DNA from: Streptomyces rhizosphaerihabitans
GTDB lineage: Bacteria; Actinomycetota; Actinomycetes; Streptomycetales; Streptomycetaceae
Assembly (NCBI RefSeq): GCF_025399795.1
Contig: NZ_JAODTZ010000012.1
Span: forward strand, 1-64,000
Direction of reading: 5' to 3'
Length of the DNA stretch: 64,000 bases
Of this stretch, positions 1-7,601 are shown one piece after another. The notes below the pieces were generated by a model. It did not search any database. It was given only the letters and a program-made list of their open reading frames with translations, and was not told the DNA's origin. Both the position numbers and the translations under genes were made by a program. Every line of letters starts with the position of its first letter. Within the stretch, counting starts at the first letter, position 1.

Positions 1-147
1 GGGGGCCCATCGGCGGCGGCGCCGGTCGGCGACGGTGTGCCGTGGCCGACCGGCGGAAGTGAACACGAGCAGCCCGAGCAGCCCAGAGGGACCCGATGCG
101 GACGAGGAATCGCTTTCGTCGGCGACGGCCGGGCGCCCGGGGTGCGT

Positions 148-2046
148 TCAGGCGTGGGGAACCAGGTTCTCTTCCGTGCCGAGGTGATCCATGCCGGTGT
201 CGATGTACATCGTCGTCTCGCCGTCGGACCAGCGGACGACGAGGTCGTCGGTGCGGTGATCGCCGGTGAAGCTGCCGGTGGTCATCACCGTGTTGTGGGT
301 CCAGAGCCCGTTGGGGTTCTGGACGCGTGCCTCGGTGCCGAGGGCGGAGACCGAGGTGCCGACGTAGTTGTCGAGTTCACCGTCGGACCACTGCACCATC
401 AGGTCCCACTTCTGGTTGCCGGAGAATTCGCCGCTGGTGAGCAGAGTGGCTTTCTGCCAGGTGGAGTTGGGGTCCTTGAGCTTGTGCTCCTGTCCGAAGC
501 TTCCCGCGCCCACATCGGTGTAGAGGGTGAGTTCGCCGTCGGACCAGCGCACCATCAGGTCGGTGACGTAGGTGGAGGCGTTGAAGCGTCCCGCGGCGAT
601 CTGGGTGGCGTGCTGCCAGGTCGAATTGGGGCCGATCATCTGGGTGCCGGCCCAGTTGAGCCCTTTGGTGCCGACGTCGCCGTAGAGCGTGACCTCACCG
701 TCGGACCAGCGCACCATGAGGTCGAACCGGGTCGAGCCGGTGAAGTCGCCCGCGGTGATGGTCTCTGCGTGGGTCCAGGTGGAGCTGGGGGCCAGCAACT
801 GCCGTTCCGAGATGAAGCGGCCGTTGGCGCCGTTGGTGTAGAGGGTCACCTCGCCGTCGGTCCACACCACGATCAGATCGCTGTGGCCGACGCCGTTGAA
901 GTCGCCCGCGGCCATGAGCCTGGCGTGCTTCCAGGTCTCGCCGTTGCCCATGGAGTAGGGCAACGGCGGCTGGTGATAAGCGCCATGGTCGGTGTGGAGG
1001 CCGTTCTGGGCGTCGTCGTAGAGCTGGAAGAACCGGTCGCCGTGCAGAGGGCTGTAAGTGATCCGGTTGTACAGCGGGTTGTCGGCGGGTACATCGGGGC
1101 CGCCCTTCAGGAAGCCACCCACATTGCCGATGATCTCGCCGGTGTCGCCCGAAGGGCCGAGCGAGGAGAACCACGGTCCACCGGAAACCCCGCCCCACAT
1201 GCCGCCGCAGTCGATCTGCATCTGGTTATAGGCCGGCAGCGGAGCCGTCGGGACGCCGGGGCAGCGGAAGGCGCGGTCCTGCGGGTTGTGGCCGACCATC
1301 GGGTAGCCGACGACGGTCACCTTGTTGACGAACCCGGGCGTGCGAGCGAGGGTGTTGGCGCCTACGACGTCCTGGGCCTCTCGGCCGTTGTCGGCCTTCA
1401 GGCTCCCGAAGGCGAAGTCCAGGTCGGAGTTGGGACTTTTGTCCGAGGCATACTGCGAGTCGCGGAACCACTCCTGAACCGGCCACATTCCGTACGGCTG
1501 GTCGGCCCCCGACTTGGTGTGGTCGTACTCGGGTACGAACACGGCCTTGTCGCCGACACAGTGCCCGGCGGTGAGGATGAGGTTGTGCCCTTTGCTGCGC
1601 ACCACACTCGCCGTGCAGTAGTGGGCTTTCATGCCCTTGTCCGTGTTGAAAAGCACGCCGACGGACTTGATGCCGTCGAAGTGTTCGCCGTCGATCCCGG
1701 CGGCGACGGACCGCTTCTTGCGCGGCGCCGTCCAGCCCCGTGGCCGGGCGATGCGGCCTGAGGGGTCGGTCGCCGAGGCCATGCGCTGGGGCGTCCAGAA
1801 ACGGATGGCGTTCTGAACCGTCCAGCTGTTGCCGCTGTCGCTGCCGGCCGGCGACGGCGTGATGGACGTCGAGGGAATCGGCACGGTGTCGGTCCTGCCG
1901 GTGGGTGCCGGTTCGACCGTCGCGGGTCCGGTGGGCGCCGGAGCCGGTGGGGCGGCCGCCTGGGCCACTGCGGCGTCTCCCAGCAGCAGCGCGGCACACA
2001 GCGCGGCGGCAGTCCCAAGCCGTATTCGTAAATAACGCAAGTACAT
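148..2046 (-). CDS. Secreted trypsin-like serine protease with five C-terminal tandem repeats
   Basis: A 632-residue protein. Residues 1-32 form a signal peptide with a basic N-terminus, a hydrophobic core and an Ala-rich cleavage region, so export is expected. A Pro/Thr-rich linker leads into a chymotrypsin-fold protease domain (about 120-345). The triad is visible: His162 in TAGHC, Asp in the SDLDFAFG segment (208 or 210), and Ser288 in GGVSGGPW. From about residue 365 there are five repeats of roughly 50 residues, each starting W-x-H/K-A and containing a G-[DEGRS]-F turn and a WSDGE-[VLT]-x-x-Y strand. They resemble FG-GAP/VCBS-type beta-propeller blades, probably for substrate or surface binding. 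The start is an ATG with GGAG close upstream. The natural substrate cannot be read from sequence. Confidence 0.9.
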   Translation of the reverse strand: MYLRYLRIRLGTAAALCAALLLGDAAVAQAAAPPAPAPTGPATVEPAPTGRTDTVPIPSTSITPSPAGSDSGNSWTVQNAIRFWTPQRMASATDPSGRIARPRGWTAPRKKRSVAAGIDGEHFDGIKSVGVLFNTDKGMKAHYCTASVVRSKGHNLILTAGHCVGDKAVFVPEYDHTKSGADQPYGMWPVQEWFRDSQYASDKSPNSDLDFAFGSLKADNGREAQDVVGANTLARTPGFVNKVTVVGYPMVGHNPQDRAFRCPGVPTAPLPAYNQMQIDCGGMWGGVSGGPWFSSLGPSGDTGEIIGNVGGFLKGGPDVPADNPLYNRITYSPLHGDRFFQLYDDAQNGLHTDHGAYHQPPLPYSMGNGETWKHARLMAAGDFNGVGHSDLIVVWTDGEVTLYTNGANGRFISERQLLAPSSTWTHAETITAGDFTGSTRFDLMVRWSDGEVTLYGDVGTKGLNWAGTQMIGPNSTWQHATQIAAGRFNASTYVTDLMVRWSDGELTLYTDVGAGSFGQEHKLKDPNSTWQKATLLTSGEFSGNQKWDLMVQWSDGELDNYVGTSVSALGTEARVQNPNGLWTHNTVMTTGSFTGDHRTDDLVVRWSDGETTMYIDTGMDHLGTEENLVPHA

Positions 2047-2204
2047 CTACTCCAGGTCAGACACGCCGGACGGCATAGTGGGCGTCCGCGCGTGTGGTCG
2101 ACGGCCGTCGCGATGCGCGAGGCCGGGTCCTCGTTCCACGAAACCGGGCAGGAAGGGACGTGGGCGCCGTGGACGGGGAGCAGCACGGGGCCGCCGCCCG
2201 CGCG

Positions 2205-2789
2205 CTACGGCAGCCGAGGTGAGCCCATCTGGACGACGACCCCGCAGACCGCCGCGCGCAGATGTCGGCCGTGTGCGTCGGTCATCTCTATTGAGGTGCC
2301 ATAGTCGTTGCGAGCGGGGTGTGGTGGCCGCACATCGATGCTGGCGTCGTCCTCGGCCGGGAGGAAGCAGCTCCCGTCAGGGGAGGCGGACGTCTCGTAG
2401 AAGAGCGGGAACTCGATCCCGCGACCGGGGTTCAGCACGTGCCGAACCGGCGCGGGCGCCTTCGGTTTCGACGAGACCGAAGGTCCCTTGCCCGCGTGGA
2501 CCTCGACAGCCGGGTAGCCGTCGAAGGCGCAGGGCGCGGTGCCTGTGTTGGTCGCGCTCAGCAGGGCTGCGGACGCGCTCCTCGGATTCCCGGTGAGACG
2601 CGTCAGTTTCCACCGCAGCTGACGCGTCCCGCATGCGGCAGCTCGGCGGGCGCCCGTCGAGGCGGACGCGGTCGTCCGTGGCGGTTCGGTGGTCGTCCGT
2701 GTGGCCACGTGGTCGGCGGCATCACAGGCCGCAGCAGCCAGAACCACGCCCAGACTGACGGCAATGACCGCCGCGGTCCGCCGTGCCAT
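2205..2789 (-). CDS. DUF4232-type secreted lipoprotein
   Basis: About 194 residues from the ATG at 2789, which has a good GGGGGAAG ribosome site; the open frame upstream to 3053 lacks one. The N-terminus (MARRTAAVIAV...AAAAC) is a signal peptide ending in a lipobox-like Cys, so it is probably anchored outside the membrane. A Thr/Ser-rich linker follows. The rest matches the DUF4232 pattern: a Cys near the start (AACGTRQL), SATNTGTAPCAFDGYPAVEV, a central P-x-F-P-L-F strand and a final AVCGVVVQ. DUF4232 is a beta-sandwich family abundant in streptomycetes with no known biochemical role. Confidence 0.82.
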   Translation of the reverse strand: MARRTAAVIAVSLGVVLAAAACDAADHVATRTTTEPPRTTASASTGARRAAACGTRQLRWKLTRLTGNPRSASAALLSATNTGTAPCAFDGYPAVEVHAGKGPSVSSKPKAPAPVRHVLNPGRGIEFPLFYETSASPDGSCFLPAEDDASIDVRPPHPARNDYGTSIEMTDAHGRHLRAAVCGVVVQMGSPRLP

Positions 2790-3115
2790 GAGAACTTCCC
2801 CCTGGCGAAGCCATTCCCGCGAAGGCCGGGTGCCCCCACTCCTGCCTCCCCGACAGGGAGATGCGAGCACGCCCGGACGGGTTCCCGAAGATGCCTCACC
2901 GTGTTCCGGTGTGCGTGCCTGACCGACATGGTGTCCGATGGGTGGCAGCCGCGCGCCAACGCAGTTGTGGCACTTCGTGCGGACCGCTGTAGGGACGGCT
3001 GCCGGGTGCGTCGTAAATCGATGGCGGCGTGGCCCGCGTACCTCTACAGTCAAAGTCGTTCGAGCGGCGACTTCGGGTTGCCGCGGGTGATTCGGCTTGT
3101 TCGGAGGTGTGACCG
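2790..3115. other. Divergent intergenic region
   Basis: About 325 bases between the DUF4232 gene (leftward) and the 23-codon mini-ORF (rightward). It should hold promoters for both directions. I see no convincing -35/-10 pair, no strong hairpin and no coding potential in either direction. Confidence 0.5.
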
Positions 3116-3187
3116 ATGGCTGTCTTTGAGATGGGCGCTGCCCGCATCCGGAAGTTCATCAAGTCCACTTCCGTGGCCTCCGGCTGA
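3116..3187 (+). CDS. Putative 23-residue microprotein upstream of rsgA
   Basis: ATG at 3116 preceded by a near-perfect ribosome site, GGAGGTG, at 3102-3108; the frame closes with TGA at 3185-3187. The peptide begins MAVFEMGAARIRKF and ends TSVASG. It has an amphipathic basic middle segment (RIRKFIK) and no signal peptide. It ends 60 bases before the likely rsgA start, so it could be a leader peptide or an independent small protein. I do not recognise the family. The support is the strong ribosome site plus the position; conservation in other streptomycetes would decide. Confidence 0.45.
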   Translation: MAVFEMGAARIRKFIKSTSVASG

Positions 3188-3247
3188 CCTCTTTCCACTC
3201 CCGCGCAAGCGCGCGGTGCCGGGGCCACCCTTGTGAAGGGTCACCCC

Positions 3248-4408
3248 TTGTCTTTCTCTTCTCTCCCGGGTTCGTCCTCGTCCTCCTCGCATCCCCTCGT
3301 GCCGTACGGCTGGGATGCGGACTGGGAGGCCGAGTTCGCCCGCCATGCCGAGCAGGGTCTTCTGCCCGGCCGTGTCGTACGGGTCGACCGAGGCCTGTGC
3401 GACGTCGTCACCCCGGCCGGTACCGTCCGTGCCGACACCGAGTTCGTCGTTCCTCGTGACCCGATGAAGGTCGTGTGCACGGGGGACTGGGTCGCGGTCG
3501 ACCCTGAAGGCAGCGACCCGCGGTACGTACGGACGCTGCTGCCCCGCCGTACCGCGTTCGTGCGCTCCACCTCGTCCAAGCGTTCCGAGGGCCAGGTGCT
3601 GGCCACGAACATCGATTACGCCGTCATCTGTGTGTCGCTCGCGGTCGAACTGGACCTCGGGCGGATCGAGCGGTTCCTCGCGCTGGCGATGTCCTGTTCG
3701 ACCGGTGAGGCACTGCTGCATGAGTCGGCACTCTCCCGGGAGCCCGGCGCGCAGCCCGTGGTCGTCCTCACCAAGGCCGACCTGGTTCCGGAGGCGGCGA
3801 CCCTCGGGCACCTCGTCCAGGACGTGGAGACCTCCGCGCCCGGGGTTCCCGTGCTAGCCGTCAGCTCCGCGACGGGGGCGGGGCTCGACGTCCTCGAAGC
3901 GGTGCTCGCCGGCGGTACGGCCGTTCTGCTCGGGCAGTCCGGTGCGGGCAAGTCGACCCTGGCCAACGCGTTGCTGGGCGAGGACGTCATGGACGTACGG
4001 GCCACCCGCGACATGGACGGCAAGGGGCGGCACACCACGACGACCCGCAACCTTCTCGCGCTGCCCGGTGGGGGTGTCCTCATCGACACCCCGGGGCTGC
4101 GCGGAGTGGGGCTCTGGGACGCCGCGAGCGGGGTCGGGCAGGTGTTCTCCGAGATCGAGGAGTTCGCCGCCGACTGCCGCTTCCAGGACTGCGCCCATGT
4201 CGCCGAACCCGGGTGCGCGGTGCTGACGGCCCTCGACTCCGGCGAACTGCCGGAGCGGCGCCTGGAGAGCTACCGCAAGCTGCTCCGCGAGAACCAGCGG
4301 ATCGTCGCCAAGACGGACGCACGCGTCCGCGCCGAGATCCGCCGGGACTGGAAGCGCAAGGGGGCGGAGGGCCGCGCAGCCATGGAGGCCAAGCGAGGGC
4401 GCTGGTAG
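3248..4408 (+). CDS. rsgA: RsgA, ribosome small-subunit-dependent GTPase
   Basis: RsgA (YjeQ) checks the late-maturing 30S subunit and releases maturation factors on GTP hydrolysis. The order of parts is that of the family: N-terminal OB-fold (VVRVDRGLCDVV), then a circularly permuted GTPase in which the G4-like TKAD precedes the P-loop GQSGAGKST and the DTPG switch, then a zinc knuckle CRFQDCAHVAEPGC and a basic C-terminal tail (DWKRKG...KRGRW). I prefer the TTG at 3248, which has AAGGG eight bases upstream; the GTG at 3233 would add five residues without a clear ribosome site. The Ser-rich stretch near the N-terminus is unstructured. The gene ends in a perfect hairpin that has expanded into a repeat. 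Confidence 0.93.
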   Translation: MSFSSLPGSSSSSSHPLVPYGWDADWEAEFARHAEQGLLPGRVVRVDRGLCDVVTPAGTVRADTEFVVPRDPMKVVCTGDWVAVDPEGSDPRYVRTLLPRRTAFVRSTSSKRSEGQVLATNIDYAVICVSLAVELDLGRIERFLALAMSCSTGEALLHESALSREPGAQPVVVLTKADLVPEAATLGHLVQDVETSAPGVPVLAVSSATGAGLDVLEAVLAGGTAVLLGQSGAGKSTLANALLGEDVMDVRATRDMDGKGRHTTTTRNLLALPGGGVLIDTPGLRGVGLWDAASGVGQVFSEIEEFAADCRFQDCAHVAEPGCAVLTALDSGELPERRLESYRKLLRENQRIVAKTDARVRAEIRRDWKRKGAEGRAAMEAKRGRW

Positions 4409-4416
4409 CCGGCGAC

Positions 4417-4450
4417 GGGGTGGAGGCGCGGATTCCCGCGCCTCCACCCC
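4417..4450 (+). terminator. Hairpin terminator of rsgA
   Basis: A perfect 14-bp inverted repeat nine bases after the rsgA stop: left arm GGGGTGGAGGCGCG (4417-4430), loop GATTCC, right arm CGCGCCTCCACCCC (4437-4450). There is no T-tract, as is common for Streptomyces terminators. The right arm is also the first unit of the tandem repeat that follows. Confidence 0.75.
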
Positions 4451-4526
4451 GGACCGCGCCTCCACCCCGGACCGCGCCTCCACCCCGGACCGCGCCTCCA
4501 CCCCGGACCGCGCCTCCACCCCGGAC
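4437..4526. repeat. Five exact 18-bp tandem repeats
   Basis: CGCGCCTCCACCCCGGAC occurs five times head to tail without a mismatch (4437, 4455, 4473, 4491, 4509). Each copy contains the complement of the single left arm of the rsgA terminator, so the transcript can pair that arm with any of five partners. It looks like slippage or duplication of a terminator arm. Confidence 0.95.
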
Positions 4527-4759
4527 CGCCCAGACGATCCCGGTCCGCTCAAGCCACCCCGGACGTGCCGCTCCCGTGCTCGCCCAGGTCGTCCGGGCTT
4601 GTCCGGACCGCGTTCCGGGCCGGTTTTCCGGGACGGGCCGGGGCTGCGCCCGGACCGATGTGTGTCGTGGCGCGGGCATGGGCACGGGCCGTCGCCCGGG
4701 CGTAGTGCCGTGTCCGATTTCCGCCAGCCCCGTCGTGGGGACCGGGTCACACTGGAAGG

Positions 4760-6250
4760 GTGAACGACGAGGACACCAGGTACGAGGACACCAGGTACGA
4801 GGACACCAGGTACGAGGACACCAGGTACGAGGCCGTGCGGAGCCGGGACGCCCGGTTCGACGGGGAGTTCTTCTTCGCCGTGCGGACGACGGGGATCTAC
4901 TGCAGGCCCAGCTGCCCCGCGGTGACGCCGAAGCGGCGGAACGTGCGGTTCTACGCGACGGCCGCCGCCGCGCAGGGTTCGGGCTTCCGGGCCTGCCGCA
5001 GATGCCGTCCGGACGCCGTGCCGGGCTCCGCGGCCTGGAACGTACGGGCCGATGTCGTCGGCCGCGCCATGCGCCTGATCGGTGACGGCGTGGTGGACCG
5101 CGAGGGTGTCGGAGGCCTCGCCACGCGCCTTGGGTACAGCGCCCGCCAGGTCCAGCGGCAGCTCACGGCGGAGGTCGGCGCGGGTCCGGTCGCGCTGGCC
5201 AGGGCCCAGCGGGCGCACACCGCGCGGATCCTGCTCCAGACCACCGAACTCCCCATCACCCAGATCGCGTTCGCGGCCGGGTTCGCCAGCGTGCGCCAGT
5301 TCAACGACACGATCCGCACGGTCTACGCGTCGACACCGAGCGAGCTGCGCGCCGCGGCGCCGCGTACCGGCCCAGCGGCCCGGAGCACGGCCACCCCCAG
5401 CGCGGGTGTCCCGCTCCGTCTCGCCTACCGGGGGCCCTACCAGTCCACCGCCGTCTTCGACCTGCTGGCCGGCCAGGCCGTCCCTGGTGTCGAGGCCGTC
5501 GGCGGCAGCCGTGGCCGTCGTACGTACCGGCGCACGCTCCGGCTGCCGTACGGCACGGGAATCGTGGCCGTCCAAGAGCGGCCGGGCACAGGCGCGGGCC
5601 GCCCCCGGGCCGGCGGGACGAACCGCACCGCGCGAGCACCGGGCCCCACCGACGCCGCCCACCCCGGCGGCTGGCTCGACGCACGCCTGCACCTCACCGA
5701 TCTGAGGGACCTCACGACCGCCGTACAGCGGCTGCGGCGCCTGTTCGACCTCGACGCCGATCCGTACGCCGTCGACGAGCGGCTGGGAGCCGACGCGCGG
5801 CTGGGTCCGCTGGTCGCGGCGCGGCCGGGCCTGCGGTCGCCGGGCGCCGCCGATCCGGACGAGTTGGCGGTGCGCGCGCTGGTCGGGGAGGCGGAGGCCG
5901 AGCGGCTGGTGCTGCGGTACGGGAAGGCACTGGACGCCCCGTGCGACACGCTCACGCACCTCTTCCCCGAGGCCGCCGTGCTCGCGGAGGCGGAGCCCGA
6001 CGGCCCGCTCGGCGCGCTGACCGCCGCCCTCGCCGACGGCACCCTGCGGCTCGACCCGGGCGCCGACCGCGAAGAGGCGCGGGCGGCGCTGTCGGCACTG
6101 CCCGGCATCGACGAAGGCACCGCCGTCGTCATCCGCACCCGGGCCCTCGGCGACCCGGACGTGGCACCGCCCGGCGCGAACGCCCCGGACACCTGGCGCC
6201 CGTGGCGCTCGTACGCCGCCCAACACCTCAGGGTGGCCGGGGAGTTGTAG
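4760..6250 (+). CDS. alkA: Ada-N / AraC-HTH / AlkA-type DNA glycosylase, probably degenerate
   Basis: About 496 residues with the architecture of actinobacterial AlkA. An Ada-type zinc domain (YCRPSCPA and CRRCRPD, the four Cys), an AraC helix-turn-helix (GLATRLGYSARQVQRQL, then ITQIAFAAGFASVRQFNDT) and an AlkA_N/HhH-GPD glycosylase region. These proteins sense alkyl damage and excise alkylated bases. The glycosylase part looks broken. The usual LPGIGPWTA hairpin reads LPGIDEGTA, and only about 11 residues separate GDPDV from WRPWRSY, where the catalytic Asp segment (P-x-x-D-L) normally sits. The N-terminus has four EDTRY repeats. The GTG at 4760 has GGAAGG directly abutting it; a GTG at 4835, after the repeats, is a real alternative. 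Confidence 0.8.
   Translation: MNDEDTRYEDTRYEDTRYEDTRYEAVRSRDARFDGEFFFAVRTTGIYCRPSCPAVTPKRRNVRFYATAAAAQGSGFRACRRCRPDAVPGSAAWNVRADVVGRAMRLIGDGVVDREGVGGLATRLGYSARQVQRQLTAEVGAGPVALARAQRAHTARILLQTTELPITQIAFAAGFASVRQFNDTIRTVYASTPSELRAAAPRTGPAARSTATPSAGVPLRLAYRGPYQSTAVFDLLAGQAVPGVEAVGGSRGRRTYRRTLRLPYGTGIVAVQERPGTGAGRPRAGGTNRTARAPGPTDAAHPGGWLDARLHLTDLRDLTTAVQRLRRLFDLDADPYAVDERLGADARLGPLVAARPGLRSPGAADPDELAVRALVGEAEAERLVLRYGKALDAPCDTLTHLFPEAAVLAEAEPDGPLGALTAALADGTLRLDPGADREEARAALSALPGIDEGTAVVIRTRALGDPDVAPPGANAPDTWRPWRSYAAQHLRVAGEL
4769..4828 (+). repeat. Four exact 15-bp repeats encoding EDTRY
   Basis: GAGGACACCAGGTAC is repeated four times exactly, in frame, at the very N-terminus of the Ada/AlkA-type protein. 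Family members normally have about 15 residues before the conserved RDARFDG, so one copy is probably ancestral and three are expansions. If translation starts at GTG 4835 the array would instead be 5' UTR. Confidence 0.95.
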
Positions 6251-6292
6251 TCGGGCGGCCCCGAGCCGGATGGCCCGAGCCGGGCGGCGGGT

Positions 6293-6895
6293 TCACCGGG
6301 TGTCCGGAAGGTCCCCCCGAACCATCGCGTGCAGATGCTGGTCGTGCCGGCCGTCCTCGTGCAGCAGCGCGCCACGCATGGTGCCCTCCAGGGTGAACCC
6401 GGTCCTGTCCGCCACCCGGCAGGACGCCGGGTTCGCCACCGAGTGGCACAGCCGCAGCCGGTACAGACCGAGGTCCTCCAGCGCCCACCGGCTGAGGCGT
6501 CGTACGGCCTCGGCCACGACGCCCCCGCCCCGGGCGCCCGGCAGGACCCAGTAGACGATCTCCGCGCTGCCGTCATCGAGATCGATGTCGTTCCACCCGG
6601 CGAGCCCGACGGCCTGTCCGTCCGCCGTGCGCGCGATGGCCCAGACCGCGCCCGTCTCGGCCCGCCGACGCTCGTGCATGCGCTCGATCCTGAGGCGCGC
6701 GGCCTCCGGGGACTCCACGTGCAGCAGGTTCCACTTGCGGATGGCCGGGTCCTGGGCGGCGGTCACCAGGACATCGGCGTCGGAGAGATGCCAGGGGCGC
6801 AGCTCCAGTCCGTTCGCGAGGCCCAGCACGGGTTGTGGCCGACGGGCCAGCCGGCCTGCGGGAACGGTGGGCGGCAGGGGCGGGACGGTGATCAT
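6293..6895 (-). CDS. GNAT-family N-acetyltransferase (RimJ/RimL-like)
   Basis: About 200 residues, convergent with the alkA-type gene. Family features: ELRPWHLSDADVLV near the start of the domain, AIARTADGQAVGLAGW on strands 3-4, EIVYWVLPGARGGGVVAEAVRRL containing the acetyl-CoA pyrophosphate loop (R-G-G-G-V in place of the more common RGKG), and LRLCHSVANPASCRVADRTGFTLEGTMR as the C-terminal signature. The family acetylates N-termini or small amines; the acceptor here is unknown. The ribosome site before the ATG at 6895 is weak. Confidence 0.85.
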   Translation of the reverse strand: MITVPPLPPTVPAGRLARRPQPVLGLANGLELRPWHLSDADVLVTAAQDPAIRKWNLLHVESPEAARLRIERMHERRRAETGAVWAIARTADGQAVGLAGWNDIDLDDGSAEIVYWVLPGARGGGVVAEAVRRLSRWALEDLGLYRLRLCHSVANPASCRVADRTGFTLEGTMRGALLHEDGRHDQHLHAMVRGDLPDTR

Positions 6896-7069
6896 CGCGG
6901 CATCGTGCCACGGGTCTTCGGCGGCGCGACAGCCATTTCGCGGCGGTACCCGTTCAGTTCCGGGGCGACGGTGACAACAGCGGGCGGGGCTCGATCCGTT
7001 CCTCCACCGCCGTGTTCCCTCGACCAGCCAACGCCCCGGTCCGCCAACTCGGCCCGTCCGTGAGGCCGC

Positions 7070-7438
7070 TCATTCGTCGAGGCCCCAACTGTGGACCCGC
7101 CTCGGATGGATCCGGATCAGTTCCTCACTGAAATGTGGTCCCAAGTCGTGTGCGCCGGTGAGGAGTTCCGCCTCTCCGCGGATGTCGATGCCTCGGACCT
7201 TCCACGGATCGAGGCTGACGATGTCGTCGACCACCAGGGCGACCTTCGGGTTCTTCTGAAGGTTGCGCCACTTCTTCGTGGTGCCCATCGCGTAACCGCC
7301 GATCAGGATCGTCCCGTCCTCCTGCGGGAAGAAGCCGACGGGGTTGGCCTGGGGCTGTCCGAGAGGATCGACGGTGGCCAGCCGCCCCAGCCGCTGCGAC
7401 CTCAGATACGCGCGCTCGGCTTCACTGAATTCGGTCAT
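7070..7438 (-). CDS. PPOX-class flavin/F420-dependent oxidoreductase
   Basis: A 122-residue split-barrel protein of the pyridoxamine-phosphate-oxidase superfamily. It shows the typical opening FSEAERAYLRSQRLGRLATVDPLGQPQANPV and the phosphate-binding GTTKKWRNLQKNPKVALVVDD. In actinomycetes, short members like this usually use F420H2. Start at ATG 7438: the longer frame to 8122 has no start or ribosome site of its own and overlaps the opposing hydrolase. No strong ribosome site is visible, so translation may be leaderless. Substrate unknown. Confidence 0.8.
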   Translation of the reverse strand: MTEFSEAERAYLRSQRLGRLATVDPLGQPQANPVGFFPQEDGTILIGGYAMGTTKKWRNLQKNPKVALVVDDIVSLDPWKVRGIDIRGEAELLTGAHDLGPHFSEELIRIHPRRVHSWGLDE

Positions 7439-7601
7439 GACAGCAGCCAAACACGCCCCTGCCCGCAGCGCATCGGGTTCCGGACCTAGGACCAGGGGAG
7501 GAGGGGTCTCGTACCCGGTCCGGACCAGTCCGGTCCGTTCGGGTGCGGCCGATGGCGTGACGTCGTGTTGTGGGGACCATGCTCGGGGAACCGATGGCCC
7601 C

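Larger units (their letters stand above)
4409..4759. other. rsgA-alkA intergenic region
   Basis: 350 bases holding the rsgA hairpin, the 18-bp repeat array and about 230 bases of GC-rich sequence (4527-4759) that should carry the promoter of the downstream gene. I see no clear promoter hexamers and no small gene. Confidence 0.6.

Noticed and set aside
1..147. A gene at the left edge
   Set aside because: 147 bases of GC-rich sequence after the protease stop; I see no supported frame, ribosome site or motif.
3854..6226. A 790-codon frame opposite rsgA and alkA
   Set aside because: It is the complement of two well-supported genes; its protein is Arg/Gly/Pro-rich low complexity, as expected of an antisense frame in GC-rich DNA.
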